Shown piece by piece: positions 17,024 to 25,429 of a stretch of 64,000 bases of DNA. Location of the stretch: assembly GCF_026342355.1 (NCBI RefSeq), contig NZ_JAPEMV010000007.1, forward strand, positions 433,982-497,981, written 5' to 3'. This DNA comes from Streptomyces sp. NBC_00249. Lineage in GTDB: Bacteria; Actinomycetota; Actinomycetes; Streptomycetales; Streptomycetaceae. Positions within the stretch are counted from its first letter, which is position 1, and the number at the start of each line of letters is the position of its first letter. The translations under genes and the position numbers were made by a program. Under the pieces are notes generated by a model that did no database searches, had not been told where the DNA came from, and saw nothing but the letters and a program-made list of their open reading frames with translations.

Positions 17024-17311
17024 TCACGGCCCGTCGGGTCCGCCGAAGAGGGGTCCGCTCGGCCAGATCGGGGACGAGGCGATCCGGGACCACTCCGGAT
17101 CGCGCCGACCCGGCAGCGTCCGGCCGTCGGCGGCCCAGCGGGCGAGCAGGGCGCCGTAGATGGGCGGATCGGGGTGCCGGTGGTGCGCGGCCTGCTGGGC
17201 CGACGGCTGCATCGGCTGCTGAACCGACTGCTGAACCGATTCTTCGTAACCGGGCGGCGTGGGGCGGCGCCGACGCCCCGTTCTCGGCGTGGCCGATTCG
17301 AGTGTGGTCAT
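17024..17311 (-). CDS. Conserved streptomycete hypothetical protein, 95 aa
   Basis: ATG at 17311, preceded by GGCCCTGC with only a weak ribosome site. The N-terminal half is basic then Gln-rich, with a short repeat (SVQQSVQQPMQPSAQQ). The C-terminal half holds a compact motif PPIYGALLARWAADGRTLPG followed by RRDPEWSR. That motif type recurs in small actinobacterial proteins of unknown role. It is divergent from the lipoprotein gene, with a long palindromic repeat between them. Confidence 0.6.
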   Translation of the reverse strand: MTTLESATPRTGRRRRPTPPGYEESVQQSVQQPMQPSAQQAAHHRHPDPPIYGALLARWAADGRTLPGRRDPEWSRIASSPIWPSGPLFGGPDGP

Positions 17312-17395
17312 GCAGGGCCAACGCGGGAGCGGACGCACGGGTAACCCCTCGCCGCTCGCGCCCATCCGTTCGACCCTTCCCACCGCCTGCGGCAC

Positions 17396-17468
17396 CCCCT
17401 CGGGCCTGTCGTCAGACTCCCGTCTGCCCCCCGGGCGACGACGGGAGTCTGACGACAGGCCCGAGGGG
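17396..17468. repeat. Short copy of the GGCCTGTCGTC palindromic repeat (MITE-like, family 1)
   Basis: Two perfect 29-nt arms (17396-17424 and 17440-17468) with a 15-nt loop. The arm core GGGCCTGTCGTCAGACTCCC closely matches the ends of the 185-bp palindrome at 37184-37368. The loop joins the same inner sequences (TCTGCCCC...CCGGGCGAC) with the middle removed. It lies in the divergent promoter region of 17311 and 17486. Confidence 0.85.
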
Positions 17469-17485
17469 TCGGAGATCATGGCCTG

Positions 17486-18148
17486 ATGCGTACACACCAC
17501 GCCGTACCGGTCGCCCTGGCGGTCGCCGCCCTCCTCGCCCTCACCGGCTGCCAGGACGCGAAGCCCTCCGGAGCGGACGGGGCCGGTCCCGCCCCCGCGA
17601 AGCCCGCGGCGTCGGCCTCGGCCTCCGCCTCCGCCTCCGCCCCGGCGAAGGGCAGGGCCCCCGTCCTCGCGAAGCAGGGCACCATCCCCGACCTCGTCGG
17701 CAAGGGTCTCCAGGCCGCGCAGGACCAGGCGCAGGCGGCCGGTTTCTACCGCCTGGCCTCGCACGACAGCCTCGGCCGCGGCCGGGCCCAGGCGTTCGAC
17801 CGGAACTGGAAGGTCTGCTTCCAGAGCCCCGGCCCCGGCGTCTCGGACACCGACGTCCGGATCGACTTCGGCGCGGTGCAGCTCGAAGAGACCTGCCCGG
17901 CCTCGGACCCCGGCCTGCCGTCGGCGGCGCCCGGCACGATGCCGGACTTCTTCACCAAGTCCGTGAAGGCCGCCCGGGCCGCCCTGCCGTCCAACACCAG
18001 CTTCACCGTCAAGGACGCGCGGGAGGACCGGATGGTCCTCCAGGAGACGAACTGGCAGGTGTGCGCCCAGCTCCCGAAGCCCGGCACCCCCTTCAACGGC
18101 CAGCCGGTGGAGCTGCACGTCGTCAAGTTCGGTGAACTCTGCTCCTGA
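17486..18148 (+). CDS. Lipoprotein with two PASTA-like domains
   Basis: 220 aa. The signal peptide ends in lipobox LALTGC (Cys22). A flexible Ala/Ser/Pro linker with an ASASASASAS run follows to about residue 58. Two homologous modules come next. The first starts IPDLVGKGLQAAQDQAQAAGF, the second MPDFFTKSVKAARAALP; each ends in a similar W-x-V-C-x-Q segment. The modules look like PASTA domains, which bind peptidoglycan fragments or serve as spacers. Expected at the outer face of the cytoplasmic membrane. Confidence 0.82.
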   Translation: MRTHHAVPVALAVAALLALTGCQDAKPSGADGAGPAPAKPAASASASASASAPAKGRAPVLAKQGTIPDLVGKGLQAAQDQAQAAGFYRLASHDSLGRGRAQAFDRNWKVCFQSPGPGVSDTDVRIDFGAVQLEETCPASDPGLPSAAPGTMPDFFTKSVKAARAALPSNTSFTVKDAREDRMVLQETNWQVCAQLPKPGTPFNGQPVELHVVKFGELCS

Positions 18149-18309
18149 CCCCCGGCACGGGGGTGGGGCGACGGCCCCTCGGCTCCCTCCACGATGGCTC
18201 GCCGTGCCGCGCTGTCAGGGTGTGCCAGAACTCTGGCCCCGGGCGCGGTGTCTGACGTACCGTCATATCCGCCGAGTCGCAGCCCACCCCCGTGCCCAGG
18301 AGGTTTGCC

Positions 18310-19446
18310 ATGCCCGCGGACCGTCCCGTCCCCCTCGACGAATACCCCGTCCACCAGGCCCCGTTGTCGATGAAGCACCTCGTCACCGGCGACCGGAACG
18401 CCTACGACCGCTGCATCTTCCACGTCTTCGACCACACCGGCCGCGCCGTCCTGATCCTCGGCCTCGGCGTCTACCCCAACGCCGGGATCATCGACGCCTA
18501 CGCCACCCTCCGCCTCGGCGACGAACTCCTCGCCGTCCGCGCCTCCGACGCCCTCACCGACGACCGGATGAACCTCTCCGTCGGCCCGCTGCGCATCACC
18601 GTCGACGAACCCCTCAAGCGCATCACCCTCCGCTGCGAGCCCGACCCCGCCGACCCCGGCGGCCTCTCGTACGAGATCACCTGGACCGCCGAGTTCCCCG
18701 CCGTCTGGGAGCCCCACCACACCCAGCGCCGCGGCGACCGCCTCATCCTCGAAGGCCGCCGCTTCGTCCAGGCCGGCAACGTCACCGGCACCCTGCGCGC
18801 CCGCGGCGAGGAGTTCACCCTCACCCCGGGGGAGTGGACCGGCACCCGCGACCGCAGCTGGGGGGTCCGCCCGATACCCGGCGAGGACGGCGGCCGGGCC
18901 GCGGAGGAACACCGCCCCGAGGGCTTCCACTGGCTCTGGATCCCCGTCCGCTTCGAGGACCGCTTCCTCATGGTCATCGCCCAGGAGGACGCCGACGGCC
19001 ACCGCACGCTCAGCGAGGCCGTCCAGGTCTTCCCCGAGGACAGCGGCCGCCACGACGTCCAGCTCGGCTGGCCGCACACCGAGATCCGCTACCGCCCCGG
19101 CACCCGCCACCCCGAGACCGCGGTCGTCCACCTCACCGACCCCTCCCGCAAGCCCCTCGAACTCGGCGTGGAGGTCCTCGCCTCCTCCCCGCTCGCCGTC
19201 GGCGCCGGCTACCCGCCCGCCACCGACTGGCAGCACGGCACCTGGCAGGGCCGCGGCTGGACCGACCGCCGTACGTACGACCTCTCCGACCCGGCCGCCC
19301 ACCCCATGGCCGCCTTCGGGGTCACCGACCACGCGGCCCGCTTCACCCTCGACGGCCGCACCGGCTTCGGCATCTTCGAGCACGGCAGCTTCGGCCGCCA
19401 CGACCCCAGCGGCTTCGCCGACTACTCCTCCGTCGCCCCGCACTGA
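18310..19446 (+). CDS. Conserved actinobacterial protein paired with a phosphotransferase
   Basis: 378 aa. ATG 18310 is chosen for the ideal AGGAGG site 8 nt before it. No signal peptide or membrane segment. The sequence is beta-rich with many Trp/Arg, for example RDRSWGVRPIPGED and HWLWIPVRFEDRFLMVIAQE. It resembles lipocalin/AttH-like or DUF7064/DUF7065 proteins found beside APH-like kinases in actinobacteria; this is recall, not proven. It is 12 bp upstream of the phosphotransferase gene, so the two almost certainly work together. Confidence 0.65.
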   Translation: MPADRPVPLDEYPVHQAPLSMKHLVTGDRNAYDRCIFHVFDHTGRAVLILGLGVYPNAGIIDAYATLRLGDELLAVRASDALTDDRMNLSVGPLRITVDEPLKRITLRCEPDPADPGGLSYEITWTAEFPAVWEPHHTQRRGDRLILEGRRFVQAGNVTGTLRARGEEFTLTPGEWTGTRDRSWGVRPIPGEDGGRAAEEHRPEGFHWLWIPVRFEDRFLMVIAQEDADGHRTLSEAVQVFPEDSGRHDVQLGWPHTEIRYRPGTRHPETAVVHLTDPSRKPLELGVEVLASSPLAVGAGYPPATDWQHGTWQGRGWTDRRTYDLSDPAAHPMAAFGVTDHAARFTLDGRTGFGIFEHGSFGRHDPSGFADYSSVAPH

Positions 19447-19458
19447 AGGAGCCCGCCC

Positions 19459-20556
19459 ATGGCCACGGCACCACGTCCCCGCACCTCCACCCGGGAGCCC
19501 GAAGAGCTCGGCCGCCGCCTCGCCGCCTGGCTCGCCACCCGGCTCCCCGGAGCGAAGGTCACCAACACCTCCGTACCCGGCTCCAACGGCATGTCCAGCG
19601 AAACCCTGCTCTTCGACATCGAGCACCCCGGGGCCCCCGTCCGCGCCTGTGCCCTGCGGCTGGCCGCCGACCCGGCCGCCTACGCCGTCTTCCCCGCCTA
19701 CGACATGCCCCGCCAGCACCGGGTGATGGACCTCGTCGCCCACCACACCGACCTGCCCGTCCCGCGCGTGCTGTGGCTGGAGGAGGACCCGGCCCCGCTC
19801 GGAGCGCCGTTCTTCGTCATGGCCCGCGCCGAGGGCCGCGTACCGCCCGACGTCATGCCCTACACCTACGAGGGCAACTGGCTGCACTCCGCGACCGACG
19901 CCGAACGCGCCGCGCTCCAGGAGGCGAGCATCTCCCTGCTGGCCCGGCTGCACGACCAGTTCCCCGCGAAGGAGGCCGAATTCCTCCTCCCGCCCGGCCA
20001 GGGCAGCCCGCTGCGCCGCCACGTCGAAGCCAGCCGCGCCTACTACGCCTGGGTCGTCGAAGGCCTGGCCCCCTCACCCCTGCTGGAGCGCGCCTTCACC
20101 CGGCTGGAGGAACTCTGGCCCGCCGACGAAGGGCCCGCCGTCCTGAACTGGGGCGACGCCCGCATCGGCAACGTCATCTACGCACCCGACGGCTTCGAAC
20201 CCGTCGCCGTCCTCGACTGGGAGATGGCCGCGTACGCCCCGCGCGAGGTCGACCTCGGCTGGACCGTCTACCTGCACCGCTTCTTCCAGGACCTCACCGT
20301 GAGCTTCGGGCAGCCCGGCCTGCCCGGCTTCCTGCGCCGCGAGGACCTGGAGCGCCGGTACGCGCAGCTCACCGGCCACACCCCCCGCGACATGGAGTTC
20401 CACACCCTCTACGCGGCCCTGCGGCACGGGATCGTCATGCTGCGCATCGCCTACCGGCAGGCGCACTTCGGCGAGGTCGAGATCCCCGCCGACCCCGACG
20501 GCCTGATCCTGCACCACGCCAGCCTCGCCGGCATGGTGCAGGGGACGTACTGGTAG
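19459..20556 (+). CDS. APH-fold phosphotransferase family protein (ACAD10-like)
   Basis: 365 aa with ATG after GAAGGAG. Protein-kinase-like APH fold: N-lobe with SNGMSSETLLFDI, linker FFVMARAEGRVPPDV, catalytic loop VLNWGDARIGNVIY, and metal-binding VLDWEMAAYAPREVDLGW. In this subfamily the usual HGD is replaced by NWGD; Asp is retained. Related proteins phosphorylate hydroxyacyl-CoA or small alcohols, not antibiotics. Operon partner of the upstream 378-aa protein. Resistance function is not implied. Confidence 0.82.
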   Translation: MATAPRPRTSTREPEELGRRLAAWLATRLPGAKVTNTSVPGSNGMSSETLLFDIEHPGAPVRACALRLAADPAAYAVFPAYDMPRQHRVMDLVAHHTDLPVPRVLWLEEDPAPLGAPFFVMARAEGRVPPDVMPYTYEGNWLHSATDAERAALQEASISLLARLHDQFPAKEAEFLLPPGQGSPLRRHVEASRAYYAWVVEGLAPSPLLERAFTRLEELWPADEGPAVLNWGDARIGNVIYAPDGFEPVAVLDWEMAAYAPREVDLGWTVYLHRFFQDLTVSFGQPGLPGFLRREDLERRYAQLTGHTPRDMEFHTLYAALRHGIVMLRIAYRQAHFGEVEIPADPDGLILHHASLAGMVQGTYW

Positions 20557-20562
20557 CCGGAC

Positions 20563-21003
20563 TCAGGCGGCCTGTGCGTGCTGGCGCATCTGCGGCAGCG
20601 TGGCCGACTCCGACGCGAGCGGACGCGAGCCCGGACCGCCGACGTGCGAGAAGGGCTGCGTCCGCCAGTCGAGGCCCTGCGGGAGGGTGAGGTGGACGAC
20701 GTCCAGCTGCTGCTCCGGCTGGAGCACGCCCACCGTCGGCAGCGCGTCCGACACCGGCCGGCCCGTACCCGCGCACACCGTGAGCCCGAAGGGGTTCCAC
20801 GGGCTCAGGCACAGCGCGTGCTGCGGAAGGTGCTCCTCGTCCGCGACGAGGGCGATCGGCTGTCCGCAGTCGGGGCAGATCGCGTGGTGGATCTCGAAAC
20901 CGTCGGCCTGATCGAGGTACTCCCCGTCGTCCGCCGCGTAGTCGTCTGCGAGAAGTTCCAGGGGCTCCGGTTCGGTGCGACCGGCGCGCTTGGTGTTCAG
21001 CAT
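20563..21003 (-). CDS. Conserved protein with CPDC zinc-knuckle motif
   Basis: 146 aa. ATG at 21003 follows GGGGGAG at the right distance. An acidic N-terminal third (DDYAADDGEYLDQ) precedes EIHHAICPDCGQPIALVADE, a possible single zinc knuckle. Further on is ALCLSPWNPFGLTVCAGTG. No known enzyme family is recognised. The gene ends only 6 bp from the end of the convergent phosphotransferase gene. Found in streptomycetes as an uncharacterised cytoplasmic protein. Confidence 0.6.
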   Translation of the reverse strand: MLNTKRAGRTEPEPLELLADDYAADDGEYLDQADGFEIHHAICPDCGQPIALVADEEHLPQHALCLSPWNPFGLTVCAGTGRPVSDALPTVGVLQPEQQLDVVHLTLPQGLDWRTQPFSHVGGPGSRPLASESATLPQMRQHAQAA

Positions 21004-21102
21004 GGATGTACTCCCCCTTGGGTGGGCCGGGCGGGCAGGTTCTTCGGCCACGGCCACACCAAGCACTTCCCGCCGTACGGCACGAGTAACCACCACAACG
21101 GG

Positions 21103-21118
21103 GTGTACGCCCGTACAC
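21103..21118. promoter_or_regulatory. 16-bp palindrome in divergent promoter region, candidate operator
   Basis: GTGTACGCCCGTACAC has 7-bp perfect arms around a CC centre. It lies 94 bp upstream of the Lrp/AsnC-type regulator and 100 bp upstream of the divergent CPDC gene. Lrp-type proteins bind such symmetric sites and often autoregulate, so it may be their operator. Inference from symmetry and location only. Confidence 0.4.
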
Positions 21119-21211
21119 GCCTGTGGCCTTGGTCACATGCCCGCCGCAGGTGCCACTTCTACGTGGACACCGCTGTGCCGGAAGCGGTCCTGGGCAATAG
21201 GTTGAGCGGCT

Positions 21212-21661
21212 ATGAGCGCAATGGAGGAGCTGGACCGCCAGATCGTGGATCTGCTCGTACGGGACGGGCGGATGAGCTACACGGACCTGGGCAAGGCCAC
21301 GGGCCTGTCCACGTCGGCGGTCCACCAGCGAGTACGCCGCCTGGAGCAGCGCGGCGTGATCCGCGGCTACGCCGCCGTGGTCGACCCCGAGGCCGTCGGG
21401 CTGCCGCTGACCGCCTTCATCTCGGTCAAACCGTTCGACCCCAGCGCCCCGGACGACATCGCCGACCGGCTGGCGGGCGTCCCCGAGATCGAGGCCTGCC
21501 ACAGCGTCGCCGGCGACGAGAACTACATCCTGAAGGTCCGCGTGGCCACCCCCCTGGAACTGGAAGACCTCCTGGGCCGCCTCCGAGCCCTGGCCCACGT
21601 CTCCACCCGCACCACGGTGGTCCTCTCCACCCCCTACGAATCCCGCCCGCCCCGCATCTGA
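21212..21661 (+). CDS. Lrp/AsnC-family transcriptional regulator
   Basis: 149 aa. N-terminal winged HTH: LDRQIVDLLVRDGRMSYTDL, then GLSTSAVHQRVRRLEQRGVI. The C-terminal RAM/ACT-like sensor domain has EIEACHSVAGDENYILKV. Complete and of normal length. Probably an amino-acid or metabolite sensing regulator; target genes unknown. Divergent from the CPDC-motif gene across a 208-bp gap with a palindromic site. Confidence 0.92.
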   Translation: MSAMEELDRQIVDLLVRDGRMSYTDLGKATGLSTSAVHQRVRRLEQRGVIRGYAAVVDPEAVGLPLTAFISVKPFDPSAPDDIADRLAGVPEIEACHSVAGDENYILKVRVATPLELEDLLGRLRALAHVSTRTTVVLSTPYESRPPRI

Positions 21662-21685
21662 CGAACCCGGCTCCGCAGCCGTATC

Positions 21686-21820
21686 CAGCCCCGCCGGACC
21701 TCCGCGGGCAAATCCAGCCTCGCCGGACCTTCGCAGCCCAATCCAGCCCCGCCAGGGGGCACCTCCCAGCGGTAGCTGGGGGAGTTTGAGGCGCGGGGGC
21801 CCGGGGGCGGAGCCCCCGCA
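21686..21820. repeat. GC-rich hairpin repeat region (family 3)
   Basis: Three successive 'AATCCAGCCCCGCC'-type segments (about 21686-21755) lead into TTTGAGGCGCGGGGGC and a tight hairpin CGGGGGC-GGA-GCCCCCG near 21802-21818. The same module recurs at 34700-34757 and 44996-45127. It probably terminates the Lrp/AsnC transcript. No coding potential. Confidence 0.7.
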
Positions 21821-21916
21821 ACGGCGCCGCACACGGACGGGGTCCGGGCGCAGCCCGGGCTCCGCACCCCCGCCCCCGGTAACGGCGCGGCCAGCGCAGG
21901 GGCGAGACTGGTCCCC

Positions 21917-23554
21917 ATGACCGACCGCACCCCCTCCGCCACCGCCGCCGGAGCCCCCGCCGCCGCCCCCACCCGTACCGTCCTCCTCCGCGGCGGCGAG
22001 GTGCACAGCCCCGCCGACCCCTTCGCCACCGCGATGGTCGTCGAGCGCGGCCACATCGCCTGGGTCGGGTCGGAAGGCGCGGCCGACGCCTTCGCGCAGG
22101 GCGTGGACGAGGTCGTCGACCTGGGCGGCGCCCTCGTCACCCCGGCCTTCACCGACGCCCACGTGCACACCACCTCCGCCGGCCTCGCCCTCACGGGCCT
22201 GGACCTGACGGGGGCCCGCTCGCTCCCGGAGGCGCTGGAGCTCGTACGGGCGTACGCCGCGCGCCGGCCGGCCGACCGGGTGCTCCTCGGGCATGGCTGG
22301 GACGCCGCCCGCTGGCCGGAGCGGCGCGCCCCGCGCCGGGAGGAGCTGGACCGGGCCACCGGCGGGCGCCCCCTCTACCTGAGCCGGATCGACGTCCACT
22401 CGGCGGTGGTGACCACCGCCCTGCTGGAGCTGGTCCCGCAGGTGCGGCCCCTCGGCGACGAGCCGCTGACCCGGGACGACCACCACGCCGTGCGGCGGGC
22501 CGCGCTGGCCGCCGTCACCCCGGCCCAGCGCGCCGAGGCCCAGCGGGCCGCCCTGGACCGGGCCGCCTCCCTCGGCATCGGCTCCGTCCACGAGTGCGGC
22601 GGCCCCGACATCTCCTCCGCGGAGGACTTCACCGCCCTCCTGGAACTCGCCCGCGAGCGGCCCGGGCCCCGGGTCTTCGGCTACTGGGCCGACCGGGACC
22701 TCGACCTGGCCAAGGCCCTCGGGGCCGTCGGCGCGGCCGGTGACCTGTTCGTGGACGGGGCCCTCGGCTCCCACACGGCCTGCCTGCACAGCCCGTACGC
22801 CGACGCCTCCCACACCGGGACCGGCTACCTCGACGCCGCCGAGGTGGCGGCGCACGTCGCCGCCTGCACCGAGGCGGGCCTCCAGGCCGGCTTCCACGCC
22901 ATCGGGGACGCCGCGATCACCGCCGTGGTGGAGGGGGTCCGGGCGGCCGCCGAGAAGGTCGGCCTGGCCCGCATCCGCGCGGCCCGGCACCGCGTCGAGC
23001 ACGCGGAGATGATGACCCCGGCCACGGTCGCCGCCTTCGCGGAGCTCGGTCTGACCGCGTCCGTGCAGCCCGCGTTCGACGCAGCCTGGGGCGGCGAGGA
23101 CGGCATGTACGCGGACCGCCTGGGCGCCGAGCGCGCCCGCACGCTCAACCCGTACGCGGCGATGCTGAAGGCCGGTGTCCCGCTGGCCTTCGGTTCGGAC
23201 GCTCCCGTCACCCCGCTCGACCCGTGGGGGACCGTCCGCGCGGCCGCCTTCCACCGCACCCCCGAGCACCGGATCTCCGTACGGGCCGCCTTCACCGCGC
23301 ACACGCGGGGCGGCTGGCGGGCGCTGGGCCGCGACGACGCGGGGGTGCTGGTGCCGGGCGCGCCCGCCGACTACGCGGTCTGGCAGACCGAGGAGCTGGT
23401 GGTCCAGGCACCCGACGACCGGGTCGCCCGCTGGTCCACAGACCCCCGTTCGGGCACCCCCGGACTGCCCGGTCTGAGCCCCGGCGGGGAGCTTCCGGTG
23501 TGCCTGGCGACGGTCGTCGGCGGCCGGGAAGTATTCGTACGGCCACAGGGGTGA
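21917..23554 (+). CDS. YtcJ-like amidohydrolase (amidohydrolase family 3)
   Basis: 545 aa. The N-terminal composite beta domain (VVERGHIAWVGSEGAADAF) is followed by the metal site LVTPAFTDAHVHT. Other family motifs are FVDGALGSHTACL, FHAIGDAAI, and the late FGSDAPVTPLDPW holding the metal-binding Asp. Complete. YtcJ-type enzymes hydrolyse amides or N-formyl compounds; the substrate here is unknown. A proline/alanine-rich leader of ~20 residues precedes the domain, so the true start may be slightly downstream. Confidence 0.88.
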   Translation: MTDRTPSATAAGAPAAAPTRTVLLRGGEVHSPADPFATAMVVERGHIAWVGSEGAADAFAQGVDEVVDLGGALVTPAFTDAHVHTTSAGLALTGLDLTGARSLPEALELVRAYAARRPADRVLLGHGWDAARWPERRAPRREELDRATGGRPLYLSRIDVHSAVVTTALLELVPQVRPLGDEPLTRDDHHAVRRAALAAVTPAQRAEAQRAALDRAASLGIGSVHECGGPDISSAEDFTALLELARERPGPRVFGYWADRDLDLAKALGAVGAAGDLFVDGALGSHTACLHSPYADASHTGTGYLDAAEVAAHVAACTEAGLQAGFHAIGDAAITAVVEGVRAAAEKVGLARIRAARHRVEHAEMMTPATVAAFAELGLTASVQPAFDAAWGGEDGMYADRLGAERARTLNPYAAMLKAGVPLAFGSDAPVTPLDPWGTVRAAAFHRTPEHRISVRAAFTAHTRGGWRALGRDDAGVLVPGAPADYAVWQTEELVVQAPDDRVARWSTDPRSGTPGLPGLSPGGELPVCLATVVGGREVFVRPQG

Positions 23555-23882
23555 TCCGCCGGGCCTCGGTTCGGTGAGGGCGGCCGGACCCGGATAGGTT
23601 CGGCCGGGTCCACCACAGGACGTCCGTACCGGACGGATCCGTCCGCGCAGCGCGCCCGCGCCTCGGGGGCGAGGGAAGGTTTCGCCGGGCGGCGGGGTGG
23701 CCCCGGATCGGGGTCCGGCGGTCCAGTAGACAACGGTCCCGGTCGTCCGCAGCCAGCGGGAGCCGGTCCGGCCCGAAGGACCGTCGGCCCCGATCGCTGT
23801 TCTAAAATCATCCCGCAGTGACGGTATGGACGAAGCGGGCCGGACCGGGCCCGGCTGGACGAACAGCACGCAAGGGGACCCA
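23555..23882 (+). other. Intergenic region with promoter of the mannosyltransferase gene
   Basis: 328 bp. It holds a perfect 14-bp palindrome GGACGGATCCGTCC at 23631-23644 and a likely -10 box TAAAAT at 23803-23808, about 75 bp before the chosen GTG. The frame from ATG 23826 is open but lacks a ribosome site. No gene is seen. Confidence 0.45.
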
Positions 23883-24650
23883 GTGAGCGACGGCGGACAG
23901 CGGACCTACGGACCGCTCGGCACCACCCTGGTGATCATTCCGACGTACAACGAGGCGGAGAACATCCCGCTGATCGTGGGCCGGGTCCGCGCGGCCGTGC
24001 CCGAGGCGCACATCCTCGTCGCGGACGACAACAGCCCCGACGGCACGGGGAAGCTCGCCGACGAGCTGGCCGCCGCCGACGACCACGTCCACGTCATGCA
24101 CCGCAAGGGCAAGGAAGGTCTCGGCGCGGCCTACCTCGCGGGCTTCGCCTGGGGCCTGGAGCACGGCTACGGCGTGATCGTCGAGATGGACGCCGACGGC
24201 TCCCACCAGCCCGAGGAGCTGCCCCGCCTGCTCACCGCCCTGACCGGCGCCGACCTGGTGCTGGGCTCCCGCTGGGTGCCGGGCGGCCGGGTCGTCAACT
24301 GGCCCAAGAGCCGCGAGTTCCTCTCGCGCGGCGGCTCCACCTACTCCCGGCTGATGCTGGACGTCCCGATCCGCGACGTGACCGGCGGCTACCGCGCCTT
24401 CCGCCGCGAGACCCTGGAGGGGCTCGGCCTGGACGAGGTCGCCTCGGCGGGCTACTGCTTCCAGGTCGACCTGGCCCGCCGGGCCGTCCGCAAGGGCTTC
24501 CGCGTCGTCGAGGTGCCCATCACCTTCGTGGAGCGCGAGCTCGGCGACAGCAAGATGAGCAAGGACATCGTGGTCGAGGCCCTGTGGCGGGTCACGCAGT
24601 GGGGCTTCAAGGAGCGCACCGCCAAGCTCACGGGCAAGCGTCCTGCCTGA
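23883..24650 (+). CDS. ppm1: Polyprenol-phosphate mannosyltransferase (Ppm1/Dpm1-like)
   Basis: 255 aa. GTG 23883 is preferred over an upstream ATG because AAGGGGA precedes it. GT2 fold: TLVIIPTYNEAENIPL, ILVADDNSPDGTG, the DxD site in IVEMDADGSHQPE, then RDVTGGYRAFRRETL. It transfers mannose from GDP-mannose to polyprenyl phosphate, the donor for protein O-mannosylation in Streptomyces. Cytoplasmic catalytic domain only; no attached acyltransferase. S. coelicolor has an equivalent gene beside fxsA. Confidence 0.88.
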   Translation: MSDGGQRTYGPLGTTLVIIPTYNEAENIPLIVGRVRAAVPEAHILVADDNSPDGTGKLADELAAADDHVHVMHRKGKEGLGAAYLAGFAWGLEHGYGVIVEMDADGSHQPEELPRLLTALTGADLVLGSRWVPGGRVVNWPKSREFLSRGGSTYSRLMLDVPIRDVTGGYRAFRRETLEGLGLDEVASAGYCFQVDLARRAVRKGFRVVEVPITFVERELGDSKMSKDIVVEALWRVTQWGFKERTAKLTGKRPA

Positions 24651-24747
24651 TCAGAGCCCTGATCAGCGCCCTGCGCGGAACCCTTAGGGGATGTCCGGTA
24701 CCTCCGGCTGAGGTCGTTCTTAACCGGGCCCGGGCACACTGGATGCT

Positions 24748-25353
24748 ATGACGACCGGCATTGGACCACTCGGGAAGGGCACTCCGACGGCCCCCCGGCG
24801 GCGCTCGCCCGCCCGTACCTTCCTCCCCCTGGCGGTCGCCGCCTGGCTGATCCTGGAGATCTGGCTGCTCAGCCTGGTCGCCGGATGGGCCGGCGGGGTG
24901 ACCGTCGCCGCGCTGCTCGCGGGCGGGCTGGTGCTGGGCGGGGTGGTCATCAAGCGGGCCGGGCGCCGGGCCTTCAGGAACCTGACCGACAGCGTCCAGC
25001 AGGCCCAGGCCCAGGCGATGGCCGGCGAGGTGCCGACCGCCCCGCAGCCCCCCAAGGGCTCCGGCAACGGCATGACCATGCTCGCCGGGCTCCTGCTGAT
25101 CATGCCCGGCCTGATCTCGGACGTGGCGGGGCTCCTGCTGCTGCTCCCGCCGGTACGGGCCTTCGCCGCCCGCCGCGCCGGGCGCACGCTGGAGCGCCGC
25201 ATGACGGCGGCCTCCGCCCCGGGCGGCCTCGGCGACGCCTTCACCCAGGCCCGGATCCACTACCCCGACGGCAAGGTGGTCCCGGGCGAGGTCGTCCGCG
25301 AGGACGGGCCCTCCGGCCCGGACACCACGTACCGCCCGCCGCTGGCCCCGTAG
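24748..25353 (+). CDS. fxsA: FxsA-family membrane protein
   Basis: 201 aa. A short basic N-terminus, two close membrane helices (about residues 27-65) and a further hydrophobic segment at about 108-135 with MLAGLLLIMPGLISDVAGLL, the FxsA hallmark. A cytoplasmic tail follows. E. coli FxsA protects against F-plasmid exclusion of phage T7; the cellular role in actinobacteria is not known. It lies 97 bp after ppm1 on the same strand and ends at a bidirectional terminator shared with rbpA. Confidence 0.9.
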   Translation: MTTGIGPLGKGTPTAPRRRSPARTFLPLAVAAWLILEIWLLSLVAGWAGGVTVAALLAGGLVLGGVVIKRAGRRAFRNLTDSVQQAQAQAMAGEVPTAPQPPKGSGNGMTMLAGLLLIMPGLISDVAGLLLLLPPVRAFAARRAGRTLERRMTAASAPGGLGDAFTQARIHYPDGKVVPGEVVREDGPSGPDTTYRPPLAP

Positions 25354-25361
25354 GAAAAGCG

Positions 25362-25409
25362 AAAGCCGAGGGGCCCCGCCACATCGCTGTGGCGGGGCCC
25401 CTCGGCTTT
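25362..25409. terminator. Bidirectional terminator between fxsA and rbpA
   Basis: 21-bp perfect inverted repeat (25362-25382 and 25389-25409) with loop ATCGCT. It is flanked by A-rich bases on the left and TTTTT on the right, giving a canonical U tract for the plus strand and one for the minus strand. Confidence 0.95.
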
Positions 25410-25429
25410 TTCGTGCTTCCGTCCGCCTG

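Noticed and set aside
19459..20556. Aminoglycoside resistance gene
   Set aside because: The APH fold is present, but the catalytic loop and overall motifs are those of ACAD10-like metabolic phosphotransferases in a two-gene unit.
23826..23882. Longer start (ATG 23826) for the mannosyltransferase
   Set aside because: The extra 19 residues are not family-like and the ATG has no ribosome site. GTG 23883 has AAGGGGA at correct spacing.
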